A stretch of 64,000 nucleotides of DNA, taken from assembly GCA_016284315.1 (NCBI GenBank), contig JAEEOO010000033.1:1-64000 (forward strand), given 5' to 3'. The notes under the pieces were generated by a model that made no database searches, was not told the origin of the DNA, and saw only the letters and a list, made by a program, of their open reading frames with translations. The position numbers and the translations under genes were made by a program. Positions 1 through 9,684 of this stretch are shown here, piece by piece. Source of the stretch: Lachnospiraceae bacterium. GTDB taxonomy: Bacteria; Bacillota; Clostridia; Lachnospirales; Lachnospiraceae. Within the stretch, counting starts at the first letter, position 1; each line of letters opens with the position of its first letter.

Positions 1-103
1 ACTCTGGCCATGCATACACATCAAAAGACAATCCTACGACGCTTAAAAAACCACATAGGATAGTCATAATAAATATTCTTTTAAGATTAAACATCTTTCG
101 CAT
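1..103 (-). CDS. Secreted protein, N-terminal fragment (runs off the left edge)
   Basis: Minus strand reads AAGGAGGT-N9-ATG then MRKMFNLKRIFIMTILCGFLSVVGLSFDVYAWPE, a typical signal peptide; too short for the ORF track because it is cut by the window edge. Confidence 0.6.
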   Translation of the reverse strand, partial: MRKMFNLKRIFIMTILCGFLSVVGLSFDVYAWPE

Positions 104-233
104 AGAATTCATACCTCCTTGAATACATGCTAATTATTTTTACTTATGGTTTCCCATAAGGTATTTTCTGAAATCTATTATATTTTAAGAAAAATGAATT
201 TAAGGATTCAAGTTTTAACCGAATGATAGACAA

Positions 234-266
234 TAAAAAAACACAGCCATTTCTGACTGTGTTTTT
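234..266. terminator. Rho-independent terminator, bidirectional type
   Basis: AAAAACACAG-ccatttctga-CTGTGTTTTT hairpin downstream of the 292-1290 gene. Confidence 0.7.
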
Positions 267-291
267 AGTGGTTGTTGGTTTTGGTTGTTTA

Positions 292-1290
292 TTATTCAAT
301 TGTGGTAGGGTCAAAGTATTCGTTTGACTCTGTTTGACGAAGTAAACTTATATAAAGTTCATCAGCTTCATCTTTCTCCATAAATTTTACAGAGTTGATG
401 ATTGCAAGTGCATCCTCTTCTGAAAAGTCAAGAGGAACACTTAGTGAAACAGTATAGTCGTTAATAAAAAGTGATTCATCGTTAGAAATGAAATCGTAGT
501 AGAATACTCTCCTGCCATTGATTTCGTATGAAACAAGAAACACTATTTTACCATCTTCTTTTTCAAAAGAGTATTCTTTAAATCCATCGGTGCTTGTCCA
601 AGTAGCTACTATATCCTTTGAATTATCAAAATCTTTCCATTCATTGAGATATTTGTTTGCTACATCGATAGAGAATGCTCTAATCGAAATCAAATCAGTA
701 TAATTGCTACCCGATGTTGCCTTAATATTGTATCCACCAATTGCTTCATTAGCTACATTAGGTGTTCCAGTAAAATAATCGATAGGTGCTTCAAAATACA
801 CCGCATACTGGACATTTTCGATTGCTGCTGTGTAGATACTAATATCATCGGGGTCATCGAGTGACTTCTTTGCACCATAATAGTCGCCACCGTCATCGAT
901 TACATTGCCAACATACCCAATAAATGCAGCACGCTCGTTCTTGTCGATAGGAACAAATTTGGCACAAAGTCCGTTGACATTATAATCTTCCGTTATCATA
1001 AGCTCATATCCCGTTCCACCGGGTGTAAGACCCTCATAGATTGCCTGTGTAGGTTCTACTACGGGCTCTACATTAGCATTAGCATCAGCATCGACATCGA
1101 CATCAACATCCACGTTAGTATCAGTATCGACATCGACATTTGTATCGACATCAGTCTCAACTACGGGAGTAGTAGGAGTAGTATCAGGAGTTGAGGGAAC
1201 ATCCTTGCCACATCCTACTAATGCAACCATCATTGCTACAACCATAAACCAACTTGCGAGCTTCCCCGCCATTTTCTGTTTTTTTAACAT
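292..1290 (-). CDS. Putative lipoprotein with Asp/Val-rich repeat tract
   Basis: Lipobox-like MVALVGCGKD after a signal peptide; low-complexity TDVDTNVDVDTDTNVDVDVDVDADANA. Confidence 0.7.
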   Translation of the reverse strand: MLKKQKMAGKLASWFMVVAMMVALVGCGKDVPSTPDTTPTTPVVETDVDTNVDVDTDTNVDVDVDVDADANANVEPVVEPTQAIYEGLTPGGTGYELMITEDYNVNGLCAKFVPIDKNERAAFIGYVGNVIDDGGDYYGAKKSLDDPDDISIYTAAIENVQYAVYFEAPIDYFTGTPNVANEAIGGYNIKATSGSNYTDLISIRAFSIDVANKYLNEWKDFDNSKDIVATWTSTDGFKEYSFEKEDGKIVFLVSYEINGRRVFYYDFISNDESLFINDYTVSLSVPLDFSEEDALAIINSVKFMEKDEADELYISLLRQTESNEYFDPTTIE

Positions 1291-1326
1291 CGTATTTCTC
1301 CTTTGAATAAAAAATAAAGTATGAAA

Positions 1327-1845
1327 CTACTTGTTCTGGTTCATGCACCGACCCAAAATATTCTTAAGTTCGGATGCAATATCCATAAAACGTTGTGAGT
1401 CTTGTTTCATACTACATATTTTCCTTTTAATATGAACGAATTCCCATCTATAATTTCTAATTTCAGCTGATTCAGCCAAAATGTCTCTAAGTAAAAAGCA
1501 AGGACTAAATAGATGTTTTCCGGAATTGTGAATAATGCTCTTATTGTATCTTTTGTCCACTATATTGTTCTTCTCAGAAGTTTTATTTCTTTCTAACCTA
1601 CAATTCTCCCTTTGAAACGAAGTTTCTCCGAAACCAATAATATAGGAGTATTTACCTAAACTAATTATGCTCATCAATTCAGAAACATTCTTAATTCCAG
1701 ATAAACCCCTTACTTCTGCTTCATATTCTTTTATTTCATAGTCGCCAGACAATTTAATGAATTGTTTGGCAACATCCATCCCACAATTATTCTTACGGCA
1801 ACAGAATGGTTTAAAATATATAACCAAAACTCTAGTCGCTCCCAT
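1327..1845 (-). CDS. Hypothetical protein; possible degenerate pyroglutamyl-peptidase (C15)-like fold
   Basis: Complete ORF; patches VLVIYFKPF, YIIGFGE, LERN and FVHI resemble the order of C15 signatures, but no catalytic Cys motif is seen. Confidence 0.35.
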   Translation of the reverse strand: MGATRVLVIYFKPFCCRKNNCGMDVAKQFIKLSGDYEIKEYEAEVRGLSGIKNVSELMSIISLGKYSYIIGFGETSFQRENCRLERNKTSEKNNIVDKRYNKSIIHNSGKHLFSPCFLLRDILAESAEIRNYRWEFVHIKRKICSMKQDSQRFMDIASELKNILGRCMNQNK

Positions 1846-1990
1846 GCGAAAACCTCTTCAATAACGTTTTCAACATTTTATCACTATAATTGCGGCTATG
1901 CAAACATCTTTCAGTAGATTTCTTTTGCAAATATCTTGGAACTAATAAATTTGTTGAGAAAAAGTATAATTGAATGTAGGAGTGAAGAAA

Positions 1991-2215
1991 ATGGATTTTA
2001 AGAATGCATTTTGGAATTTAGAAGCTTTGCTTGCTCAAAAAGGGTTAAGTAAAACACAATTATCATATAGAGCTGAAGTATCGCATACACAAATCAATCG
2101 CATTTGCAAGGGTGAAACGGTCCGAATAGACTTAGGTACCTTAGCTCGAATTTGTACCGTGCTTGATTGCACGCCATCAGAGCTCATCATTTTAGAAGAG
2201 CCAAAAAAGTCATAA
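1991..2215 (+). CDS. XRE/Cro-type helix-turn-helix regulator
   Basis: GLSKTQLSYRAEVSHTQINRICKGETVRIDLGTLARICTVLDCTPSEL is a classic HTH_3; likely start at internal Met after GTAGGAGTG. Confidence 0.85.
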   Translation: MDFKNAFWNLEALLAQKGLSKTQLSYRAEVSHTQINRICKGETVRIDLGTLARICTVLDCTPSELIILEEPKKS

Positions 2216-2246
2216 AAAATAGCAGCTGAAAAGGCTGCTATTTTTC
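2214..2246. terminator. Bidirectional terminator between convergent genes
   Basis: AAAAAATAGCAGC-tgaaaag-GCTGCTATTTTT. Confidence 0.75.
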
Positions 2247-2250
2247 GTAT

Positions 2251-2538
2251 TTAATAATCGTTCGGCAGCAAGAAAGTGATATGCCTATCGATTATGTCCT
2301 CTCCTCTCGGAGCGTCACTGATAATCCAGAAATCGATTCCACGAAATCTAAATGTTTGTAGATAATCCCAGTTTCCTTCCGGATATCGTTCTTTAATCAT
2401 CATTAAAGCCAGATTCTCAATCCACAACGCTTCCTCTCCAAAAGCGTAAAGGAAATTTGGTGTGCACACCGCCGGTACATCGTAGAAATCATATTGTTCA
2501 TCGTCACGCTCTTGAGCATTCATAAGAATTGTTTCCAT
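2251..2538 (-). CDS. Hypothetical protein
   Basis: ORF METILMNAQERDDEQYDFYDVP...; likely start at internal Met after TGGAGGTAGAGAGT. Confidence 0.5.
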   Translation of the reverse strand: METILMNAQERDDEQYDFYDVPAVCTPNFLYAFGEEALWIENLALMMIKERYPEGNWDYLQTFRFRGIDFWIISDAPRGEDIIDRHITFLLPNDY

Positions 2539-2605
2539 ACTCTCTACCTCCATATATTTTGGTAATAAAAGCATGGAAAATAAACTCTTTCCGATTCAAG
2601 TATTA

Positions 2606-3940
2606 TTATGAAAAATCATCCTGGTTCTTTAAAAATTCCTTCATTTTCATAAATAGCCTATAATCCTCTTCAGATAATTCCACCAAGTGTGTTCGAGAGT
2701 CTTCTTGTTTATCAAGTCCGATAATCTGAGATGTTGTCTTAATATCCTTAATCATATCTACGTTCGAATGAGTATATATCCTTTCATTAACGTCCTCGCT
2801 ATGTCCTAAAATAGCAGCTATCGTACTTGTGGATGCGGCTTGCTGTTTCATAAATGAATTAGCTGTATGGCGCAGGCTGTGCAAGCATAGACCTTTGACC
2901 GTACCATTGTTTTGTCTCTGGACATCCCTGTCAATTCCAAGTGAATTGCATAATGATTTAAAGCCAACCTCCATTGTGCTATTGCTACGCATTTTACCGT
3001 TGCGAAATGTCGGGTACAACAGCCTACCTGGGTTATTTTTACATAATATGTTAGTTTGTTCCATCATCTCTTGGATACAATCCATACATACATTTGAAAT
3101 TGGTATAATACGAACCTTGTTATTTTTCGTGACCTTAACATAAGACTCGTTACCAGTCATATCATCACTGTTTGTGTATCTAATTCCCCTTGTCTTGTCT
3201 ATTGTAATTATGCGTTGGGCAAAATCAATATCATCAATAGTTAATGCAGCAAATTCACTTGAACGAAGTCCCGTTTCCAATAGAAATATCGCAACAACAG
3301 CATATTGTCCCCGGTGCTGCTTAAAAGCTTCATAAAGTTTTGCTATGTCTTCTTCAGTAAATATTTCTTTTTTAGGTTTATTCTCAAGATTCTTTATATA
3401 TTCATCCGCACGTTCAAGTTTAAGATTTGCCTGTTCGGCATAATTCTCTGATAAGAGACTTCTCTTAATCAAATCTCGGCAACACCTCCTGCAAAGCTGC
3501 ATAGGTGTCTTACAGGTCTTTCGAGAGTAATGAGACGCTATATCATCATAAAAATTTTGGAATTCTATTTCGCTCAACATGTGCAATTGCAATCTTGATA
3601 TCGGATGTGTAAAGAAATAATTCTTCATACATTGACAATAGGACCGATAACATGAATCTGTAATAGTTCCTTCCAGAGACTTCAAATAGTCCTTCATGTA
3701 CTCCCCAAAAGTTTTACTCTTGTTTACCTTTAAATCTCCTCTGCTTTTTTCAAACTCCTTCTCCCATGCCCTTAAAGCGTTTTTGGCATTTTTGCTTGCA
3801 TCGCTCTCGCTCGTTCCTACGCGCTTTATACGCTTTTCTTTTCCAGTCTTTGGATTGATATAGCGTGACATAATCGTACATTCATATTTATTGGTATCTA
3901 TACGCCTGCAATAACCTTCACCATTCGCACTTTTACTCAT
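2606..3940 (-). CDS. Tyrosine recombinase / integrase (Tn916-like)
   Basis: N-terminal AP2-like domain, SAM-like core-binding region, catalytic motifs LLETGLRSSEFAAL, HSLRHTANSF, LGHSEDVNERIYTH. Confidence 0.9.
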   Translation of the reverse strand: MSKSANGEGYCRRIDTNKYECTIMSRYINPKTGKEKRIKRVGTSESDASKNAKNALRAWEKEFEKSRGDLKVNKSKTFGEYMKDYLKSLEGTITDSCYRSYCQCMKNYFFTHPISRLQLHMLSEIEFQNFYDDIASHYSRKTCKTPMQLCRRCCRDLIKRSLLSENYAEQANLKLERADEYIKNLENKPKKEIFTEEDIAKLYEAFKQHRGQYAVVAIFLLETGLRSSEFAALTIDDIDFAQRIITIDKTRGIRYTNSDDMTGNESYVKVTKNNKVRIIPISNVCMDCIQEMMEQTNILCKNNPGRLLYPTFRNGKMRSNSTMEVGFKSLCNSLGIDRDVQRQNNGTVKGLCLHSLRHTANSFMKQQAASTSTIAAILGHSEDVNERIYTHSNVDMIKDIKTTSQIIGLDKQEDSRTHLVELSEEDYRLFMKMKEFLKNQDDFS

Positions 3941-3965
3941 AATATCAATCCTCCATAAATATTTA

Positions 3966-4026
3966 TTACTACTTTTTGTTGTTACTACTTTATATTATAC
4001 CCTAAAGTAGTAATAAAAAGTAGTAA
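3966..4026. promoter_or_regulatory. Four copies of TTACTACTTT/AAAGTAGTAA flanking a TATAAT -10; integrase operator and/or arm-type sites
   Basis: TTACTACTTT at 3966 and 3982, AAAGTAGTAA at 4004 and 4017, arranged symmetrically upstream of the integrase. Confidence 0.6.
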
Positions 4027-4050
4027 TTGAAAAATAATCAAAAATATACA

Positions 4051-4092
4051 AAAAGGGTTTCTTATGAAAGACTCACAAGAAACCCTTTAAAA
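4051..4092 (-). terminator. tpiA terminator
   Basis: AAAAGGGTTTCTT-atgaaagactcac-AAGAAACCCTTTT. Confidence 0.7.
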
Positions 4093-4145
4093 TCAAGCTT
4101 TTGCTTTAGAAAATTTTGTGGATTATTTACAAAAATCTACATTGC

Positions 4146-4892
4146 TTACGCATTTACTATAGAACCAAAATCGGGCTTTAATGATGCGCCGCCGATGAGG
4201 CCGCCATCGATGTTGGGCTTTGAAAGAAGCTCAGCAGCGTTGGATGCGTTCATTGATCCGCCGTACTGAATACGAACTTCCTCAGCGGTAGCCTTGTCAT
4301 AAAGCTTAGCGATAAGCTCACGGATGAATCCGCAAACTTCCTCAGCCTGGTCAGCGGTAGCGGTCTCGCCGGTACCGATAGCCCAGATAGGCTCGTAAGC
4401 GATAACAAGCTTCTTAACCTGATCAGCGGTTACGCCTGAGAGATCCCAGGTGATCTGTCTCTCGATCCACTCTTTGTAAGTACCGGCCTTACGAAGTGCA
4501 AGAGACTCGCCGCAGCAAAGGATGGGAGTAAGTCCGGCAGCAAATGCCTTCTTAACCTTTGCGTTGATAAGGATATCATTCTCGCCGAAGATGTCTCTTC
4601 TCTCGGAATGTCCCATGATAACATACTTAACGCCTGCATCTACAAGCATGGGTGCGGAGATCTCTCCGGTGAAAGCACCCTTATCCTCGATGTAGAAGTT
4701 CTCAGCACCAACTGCAACGTTGGTTCCCTTAACTGCTTCTACTACGGGAACGATATCGATTGCAGGTACGCAATATACTACGTCTACTGCATCGTTCTTA
4801 ACAAGATCTTTTAATTCTGCACAGAGTGCAACTGCCTCGCTGGGAGTTTTGTTCATCTTCCAGTTACCGGCAATAATACGTCTTCTTGCCAT
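4146..4892 (-). CDS. tpiA: Triosephosphate isomerase
   Basis: [45 protein letters not shown]. Confidence 0.98.
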   Translation of the reverse strand: MARRRIIAGNWKMNKTPSEAVALCAELKDLVKNDAVDVVYCVPAIDIVPVVEAVKGTNVAVGAENFYIEDKGAFTGEISAPMLVDAGVKYVIMGHSERRDIFGENDILINAKVKKAFAAGLTPILCCGESLALRKAGTYKEWIERQITWDLSGVTADQVKKLVIAYEPIWAIGTGETATADQAEEVCGFIRELIAKLYDKATAEEVRIQYGGSMNASNAAELLSKPNIDGGLIGGASLKPDFGSIVNA

Positions 4893-4934
4893 GTTCTATC
4901 TCCTTATGAAACTAATAAGTAACGGTTCCCCTAC

Positions 4935-5055
4935 TACGCGCGTATGCATCCGGCACCGCCTCTCGGCTTCAGGTCCTCGTGGCAGCGGTACTAAGCTCAT
5001 ACTTCGTATTCGCTAAGTGCCGGCCTCGGACATGCTGCCTCCTGCATATCGCACG
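4935..5055. other. Structured GC-rich intergenic element between pgk and tpiA
   Basis: Nested inverted repeats: CCGGCAC (4950-4956) / GTGCCGG (5017-5023), ACCGC (4955-4959) / GCGGT (4985-4989), ATAC-ttc-GTAT mini-hairpin. Confidence 0.45.
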
Positions 5056-5089
5056 CAGTCTGGAACCTGTTTAATACTTATCTTATTAC

Positions 5090-6313
5090 TTACTTATCAT
5101 CTGCTGCTACAACGCCGGGAAGCTCCTTGCCTTCGAGGAACTCGAGGGAAGCACCGCCACCGGTTGAGATGTGGCTCATCTTGTCGCCAAGACCCATCTG
5201 GTTAACAGCTGCTGCAGAGTCACCGCCGCCGATGATGGTGGTAGCTGATGATGCTGCAAGTGCCTTAGCTACTGCAAGAGTACCCTGAGCAAGAGTGGGG
5301 TTCTCGAATACGCCCATAGGTCCGTTCCAAACAACGGTCTTTGCGTTAGCAACAGCCTCTGCAAAGAGTGCCTGAGACTTAGGTCCGATATCGCATCCCT
5401 CACGGTCAGCGGGCATCTTGTCTGAATCTACGACAACGGTATCAACGGGAGCGTCGATAGGATTAGGGAACTCAGCGATGGTAACAGCGTCAACGGGAAG
5501 AAGAAGCTTCTTACCAAGCTTTTCAGCCTTTGCCATCATTTCCTTACAATAATCGATCTTCTCGTTGTCAACAAGTGACTTACCGATCTCATAGCCCTGA
5601 GCCTTAAGGAAAGTGTAAGCCATACCACCACCGATGATGAGGGTATCGCACTTCTCAAGGAGGTTATTGATAACGTTAAGCTTATCAGCAACCTTAGCAC
5701 CACCAAGGATAGCTACGAAAGGACGTACAGGATTCTCAACTGCATTTCCGAGGAAATCGATCTCCTTCTGCATAAGATATCCAACAACGTTCTCTCCACC
5801 CTTCTCGGTGATGAACTTGGTAACGCCTGCAACTGAAGCGTGTGCTCTGTGTGATGATCCGAATGCGTCGCAAACATAAATATCTGCAAGATCAGCAAGC
5901 TCCTTAGAGAACTGCTCGCCGTTCTTGGTCTCTTCTGCACCACGGAAACGGGTATTCTGAAGGAGAACTACATCGCCTTCCTTCATTGCTTCTACAGCCT
6001 TGGTAGCTGCTTCGCCGGTAACGTTGTAATCTGCAACGAAAACAACTTCCTTGCCAAGCTTCTCTGAAAGTCTCTTTGCAACGGGTGCAAGAGATTCCTT
6101 CTCATTGGGGCCTTCCTTAACTTTTCCGAGGTGTGAGCAAAGGATAACCTTGCCGCCATCGTTTATAAGCTTCTTGATAGTAGGAAGAGCTGCTACAATT
6201 CTGGTCTCGTCAGTGATCTCGCCGTTCTTAAGAGGAACGTTGAAGTCACAACGAACGAGTACTCTTTTTCCTTTTGCGTTGATATCATCAACTGATTTTT
6301 TGTTAAGTCCCAT
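5090..6313 (-). CDS. pgk: Phosphoglycerate kinase
   Basis: [63 protein letters not shown]. Confidence 0.98.
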   Translation of the reverse strand: MGLNKKSVDDINAKGKRVLVRCDFNVPLKNGEITDETRIVAALPTIKKLINDGGKVILCSHLGKVKEGPNEKESLAPVAKRLSEKLGKEVVFVADYNVTGEAATKAVEAMKEGDVVLLQNTRFRGAEETKNGEQFSKELADLADIYVCDAFGSSHRAHASVAGVTKFITEKGGENVVGYLMQKEIDFLGNAVENPVRPFVAILGGAKVADKLNVINNLLEKCDTLIIGGGMAYTFLKAQGYEIGKSLVDNEKIDYCKEMMAKAEKLGKKLLLPVDAVTIAEFPNPIDAPVDTVVVDSDKMPADREGCDIGPKSQALFAEAVANAKTVVWNGPMGVFENPTLAQGTLAVAKALAASSATTIIGGGDSAAAVNQMGLGDKMSHISTGGGASLEFLEGKELPGVVAADDK

Positions 6314-6392
6314 ATGGATTCTCCTTATTTGAAAATAATTTACTGCATAGAATCAGCAACATTGGAATTAGATTTCTCACGAACTCTAAAAG

Positions 6393-6432
6393 GAAAAAAA
6401 CGGGCCCGACCCTAAGCGGCCGGGCCCCGAAA
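6393..6432 (-). terminator. gap terminator / intercistronic hairpin
   Basis: GGGGCCCGGCCGC-ttag-GGTCGGGCCCG followed by TTTTTTT on the minus strand. Confidence 0.7.
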
Positions 6433-6463
6433 TATCATACTTTCGTAATAAGCCTAATATATA

Positions 6464-7483
6464 TTATTTATTAAGAAGGCTTCCGAAGTGCTTGATGGTA
6501 CGAACCATCTGGCTGGTGTATGAGTTCTCGTTGTCATACCATGAAACAACCTGTACCTGAGTGGTTCCGTTGTCAAGAGGAAGAACCATGGTCTGGGTTG
6601 CATCGAAGAGTGAACCATAGGTCATTCCAACGATATCAGAAGATACGATCTCATCGGTGTTGTATCCGAAGCTCTCGTTTGATGCTGCCTTCATAGCTGC
6701 ATTGATCTGATCCTTGGTAACGTTTCCTTCTACAACTGCAGTAAGGATAGTGGTAGATCCGGTAGGGGTAGGTACACGCTGTGCAGCGCCGATGAGCTTT
6801 CCGTTGAGCTCAGGGATAACAAGTCCGATAGCCTTTGCAGCTCCGGTAGAGTTGGGAACGATGTTGCAAGCAGCAGCACGTGAACGTCTCTTATCACCCT
6901 TTCTCTGAGGTCCGTCAAGAGTCATCTGGTCGCCGGTGTAAGCGTGGATTGTGCACATGATACCGGACTTGATGGTAGCACAGTCATTAAGAGCCTTAGC
7001 CATAGGTGCAAGGCAGTTGGTTGTGCAGCTAGCTGCTGAGATGATCTTGTCATCAGCAGTAAGAGTCTGATGGTTAACATTGTAAACGATAGTAGGAAGA
7101 TCGTTTCCTGCAGGAGCAGAAATGATAACGTGCTTAGCACCTGCATCGATGTGAGCCTGTGCCTTGTCCTTGCTGGTGTAGAAACCGGTGCACTCAAGTA
7201 CAACGTCTACATCAAGAGCCTTCCAAGGAAGATCAGCTGCCTTAGCCTCAGCGTAGATGGTAATCTTCTTTCCATCAACAGTGATGCTGTTCTCATCGAA
7301 AGATACCTTATCTGCAAGAGCATAACGACCCTGAGTTGAGTCATACTTAAGAAGATGAGCGAGCATCTCGGGGCTGGTAAGATCGTTGATTGCTACGATC
7401 TCAAATCCTTCTGCACCAAACATCTGTCTGAATGCAAGACGTCCAATACGTCCAAAACCATTAATTGCAACTTTAACTGCCAT
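6464..7483 (-). CDS. gap: Glyceraldehyde-3-phosphate dehydrogenase, type I
   Basis: [64 protein letters not shown]. Confidence 0.98.
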   Translation of the reverse strand: MAVKVAINGFGRIGRLAFRQMFGAEGFEIVAINDLTSPEMLAHLLKYDSTQGRYALADKVSFDENSITVDGKKITIYAEAKAADLPWKALDVDVVLECTGFYTSKDKAQAHIDAGAKHVIISAPAGNDLPTIVYNVNHQTLTADDKIISAASCTTNCLAPMAKALNDCATIKSGIMCTIHAYTGDQMTLDGPQRKGDKRRSRAAACNIVPNSTGAAKAIGLVIPELNGKLIGAAQRVPTPTGSTTILTAVVEGNVTKDQINAAMKAASNESFGYNTDEIVSSDIVGMTYGSLFDATQTMVLPLDNGTTQVQVVSWYDNENSYTSQMVRTIKHFGSLLNK

Positions 7484-7568
7484 TTTTGATTCCTCCTAGA
7501 AACAAATAAATTAAGTTATTTTTTAAATCCGACAAAATGGAGATTGTCAAATTTTTGTCAGCAAAACT

Positions 7569-7597
7569 ATTCTACAGTTTTCTTGATTTAAATTCAA
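7569..7597 (-). promoter_or_regulatory. Sigma-A type promoter for gap
   Basis: Minus strand TTGAAT-17 nt-TAGAAT, about 80 nt upstream of the start codon. Confidence 0.5.
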
Positions 7598-7645
7598 GAT
7601 ACAAAAGTGATAATTTTTTAAATAATATTTATATATCGTGGTAAA

Positions 7646-7885
7646 TTATCTGGCATCATTCTTCTTTTCAGTGCTAAGAACATAAATTCCGCAGCAGCCG
7701 AGAACAAGAACAACACCTGCAACGATAGCAAATACAAGTCCGAGAACCGCGAAATGAGGACCGAACTTCATAAAATGCGCCATGTCCTTAAAATTGAACT
7801 GGAAAAGGAACTGAACCACTGCAATTACAGCAGCGATCAAACCGATCACGAAATGCAGAACTACGTCTCTTTTAGTATTTCTCAT
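7646..7885 (-). CDS. Small membrane protein
   Basis: 79 aa with two hydrophobic segments. Confidence 0.6.
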   Translation of the reverse strand: MRNTKRDVVLHFVIGLIAAVIAVVQFLFQFNFKDMAHFMKFGPHFAVLGLVFAIVAGVVLVLGCCGIYVLSTEKKNDAR

Positions 7886-7968
7886 TGGAAAAACCCTCCT
7901 TAAATAACCTTGTGTGCAGACTCACACAGACAAAGATATTTTATCATTTATTTTCTAACAAAACAACA

Positions 7969-9357
7969 CTATTTAACGATATTTCTCGCCCAAATTCCGC
8001 TTAAAACCATGGTTCCTCCGATAAAGGCTTTAATGAGTTCCAGTGACTGGACGATCATTACCATATAAAGGACGTTCATACCCGTGAATCTGCTGAGCAC
8101 AAAAGCCGTGGGAACGGACAATACCCATACAAAGCAGCTGTCAAAGATAAAGGTGATCAGTGTGTTTCCACCGGACCTTATCGTAAAGTATGAAGCATGT
8201 GTATAAGCATAAATCGGCATAAATGCGCCGTATACGATTATCAGCTTTGTAGCAAGAGCCCTGATACTTGCTTCCGTATTGTAAAACAGCGGAAAGAAAG
8301 GAGCGATACCTATCATCAGGACTCCGAACACTACACCGCAGGCAACGGTAAATGCTCTCATCTTTCTTGCGGTATCCTTTGCCTTTTCGATATCTCCGCT
8401 TCCAAGGATCTGGCCGACGATTATACCGACTGCCTCTCCCATTGCAAGGAACGCAACGCCCATGAGATTCCAAATGGTATTCTCGATGTTAAGCGCAGCA
8501 ACTGCGTTAAGGCTTCTGTAGGAATAGCACTGGTTCATTGTAGTCTGGCCGAGAGCCCAAAGAGTCTCGTTTGCCATGAGAGGCAGTGACTTTAATATGA
8601 ACTTTCCGCAAAGTGACAAGGGAACTCTGAATCCCTTGAAGGCTCCGATGATGAACCTGTTCTGTGCACTGTGGGTTCCGGTATAAACCGCAAGAACACC
8701 AAGCTCAACGAATCTTGAAAGTACTGTTGCGATAGCGGCACCCTTTGCTCCGAGAGCAGGTACTCCAAGAAGTCCGTAAATAAGGATCAGGTTGCCGATA
8801 AGGTTAACAACGATGGCTGCGATGGAAGCGATCATTGGCACTCTTGTCTGACCGGTGTCACGAAGAGTTCCGGAATAAGCATTGGTTACTGCAACGGGAA
8901 CAAGACCGATGAGCATGATACGCATGTAATCAACACCGATCTTCAAGGTCTCCGCCGCATCTTCCGCGGTACCCTCTCCCTTAAGGAAAAGGCTGATAAG
9001 GGTAGGCGCCATTATCATAAAGAAGATAACGCTTAATATAGTAAGAAAAACATTGATTATGATCTTGAACCTGAAGGTATAACGTACACCTTCATCATCT
9101 CCCATTCCGTAGTACTGCGCCGTAAAGATTCCGACTCCGGCGGCAGCTCCGAAAATAAGAAGATAAAATACGAACATGATCTGGTTTGCGATTGCCACAC
9201 CGGACAAAGCATTGGTTCCGATGTGTCCGATCATAAGGTTGTCCAAAAGGTTGACGAAGTTGGACACTCCGTTTTGTATCATGATGGGCACAGCTATAGC
9301 CAGCACCATCTTGTAAAATTTTTTGTCTCCGATAAATTTCTTCAGCATAATATCCAC
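7969..9357 (-). CDS. MATE family efflux transporter
   Basis: 12-TM protein; AVPIMIQNGVSNFVNLLDNLMIGHIGTNALSGVAIANQI is a MATE N-terminus. Confidence 0.92.
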   Translation of the reverse strand: MDIMLKKFIGDKKFYKMVLAIAVPIMIQNGVSNFVNLLDNLMIGHIGTNALSGVAIANQIMFVFYLLIFGAAAGVGIFTAQYYGMGDDEGVRYTFRFKIIINVFLTILSVIFFMIMAPTLISLFLKGEGTAEDAAETLKIGVDYMRIMLIGLVPVAVTNAYSGTLRDTGQTRVPMIASIAAIVVNLIGNLILIYGLLGVPALGAKGAAIATVLSRFVELGVLAVYTGTHSAQNRFIIGAFKGFRVPLSLCGKFILKSLPLMANETLWALGQTTMNQCYSYRSLNAVAALNIENTIWNLMGVAFLAMGEAVGIIVGQILGSGDIEKAKDTARKMRAFTVACGVVFGVLMIGIAPFFPLFYNTEASIRALATKLIIVYGAFMPIYAYTHASYFTIRSGGNTLITFIFDSCFVWVLSVPTAFVLSRFTGMNVLYMVMIVQSLELIKAFIGGTMVLSGIWARNIVK

Positions 9358-9414
9358 TCTTTTGTAACTCGGGCTTTTCTCCCCCCGGAGACGGAACTCA
9401 CCGTCATCATGTTA

Positions 9415-9645
9415 TCAGCCGAGTGTCTTCATTTCATTAAACATTTCGATGTCATCTTTGGTCACAGAGATGTTGGTCGTGATTGCATCTTCTCCGGGAC
9501 GCTTAACAGTAAGTTCGATGATGGTGCCTTCTTCCAAAGGTCTTGAAAAAACAGCCTGTAAGAAAGCAATGAACTTAGGATGATTCTTTTCAAATTTGCT
9601 CTTCATAGCCATCATTTTCATGAGGCTTGCAGGATTCATTCCCAT
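9415..9645 (-). CDS. Conserved hypothetical small protein
   Basis: 76-aa ORF, good start context. Confidence 0.5.
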   Translation of the reverse strand: MGMNPASLMKMMAMKSKFEKNHPKFIAFLQAVFSRPLEEGTIIELTVKRPGEDAITTNISVTKDDIEMFNEMKTLG

Positions 9646-9684
9646 TATGATTTCCTCTTTTCTATTACAATACTTTTGGACCCA

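Noticed and set aside
1060-1170. Hexamer repeats as a CRISPR-like array
   Set aside because: Unit is too short, no spacers, and it is within a lipoprotein ORF
4720-5205. Plus-strand ORFs 4720-5016 and 5017-5205 across the pgk-tpiA gap
   Set aside because: Low-complexity translations, overlap tpiA and pgk; the structured element is a better explanation
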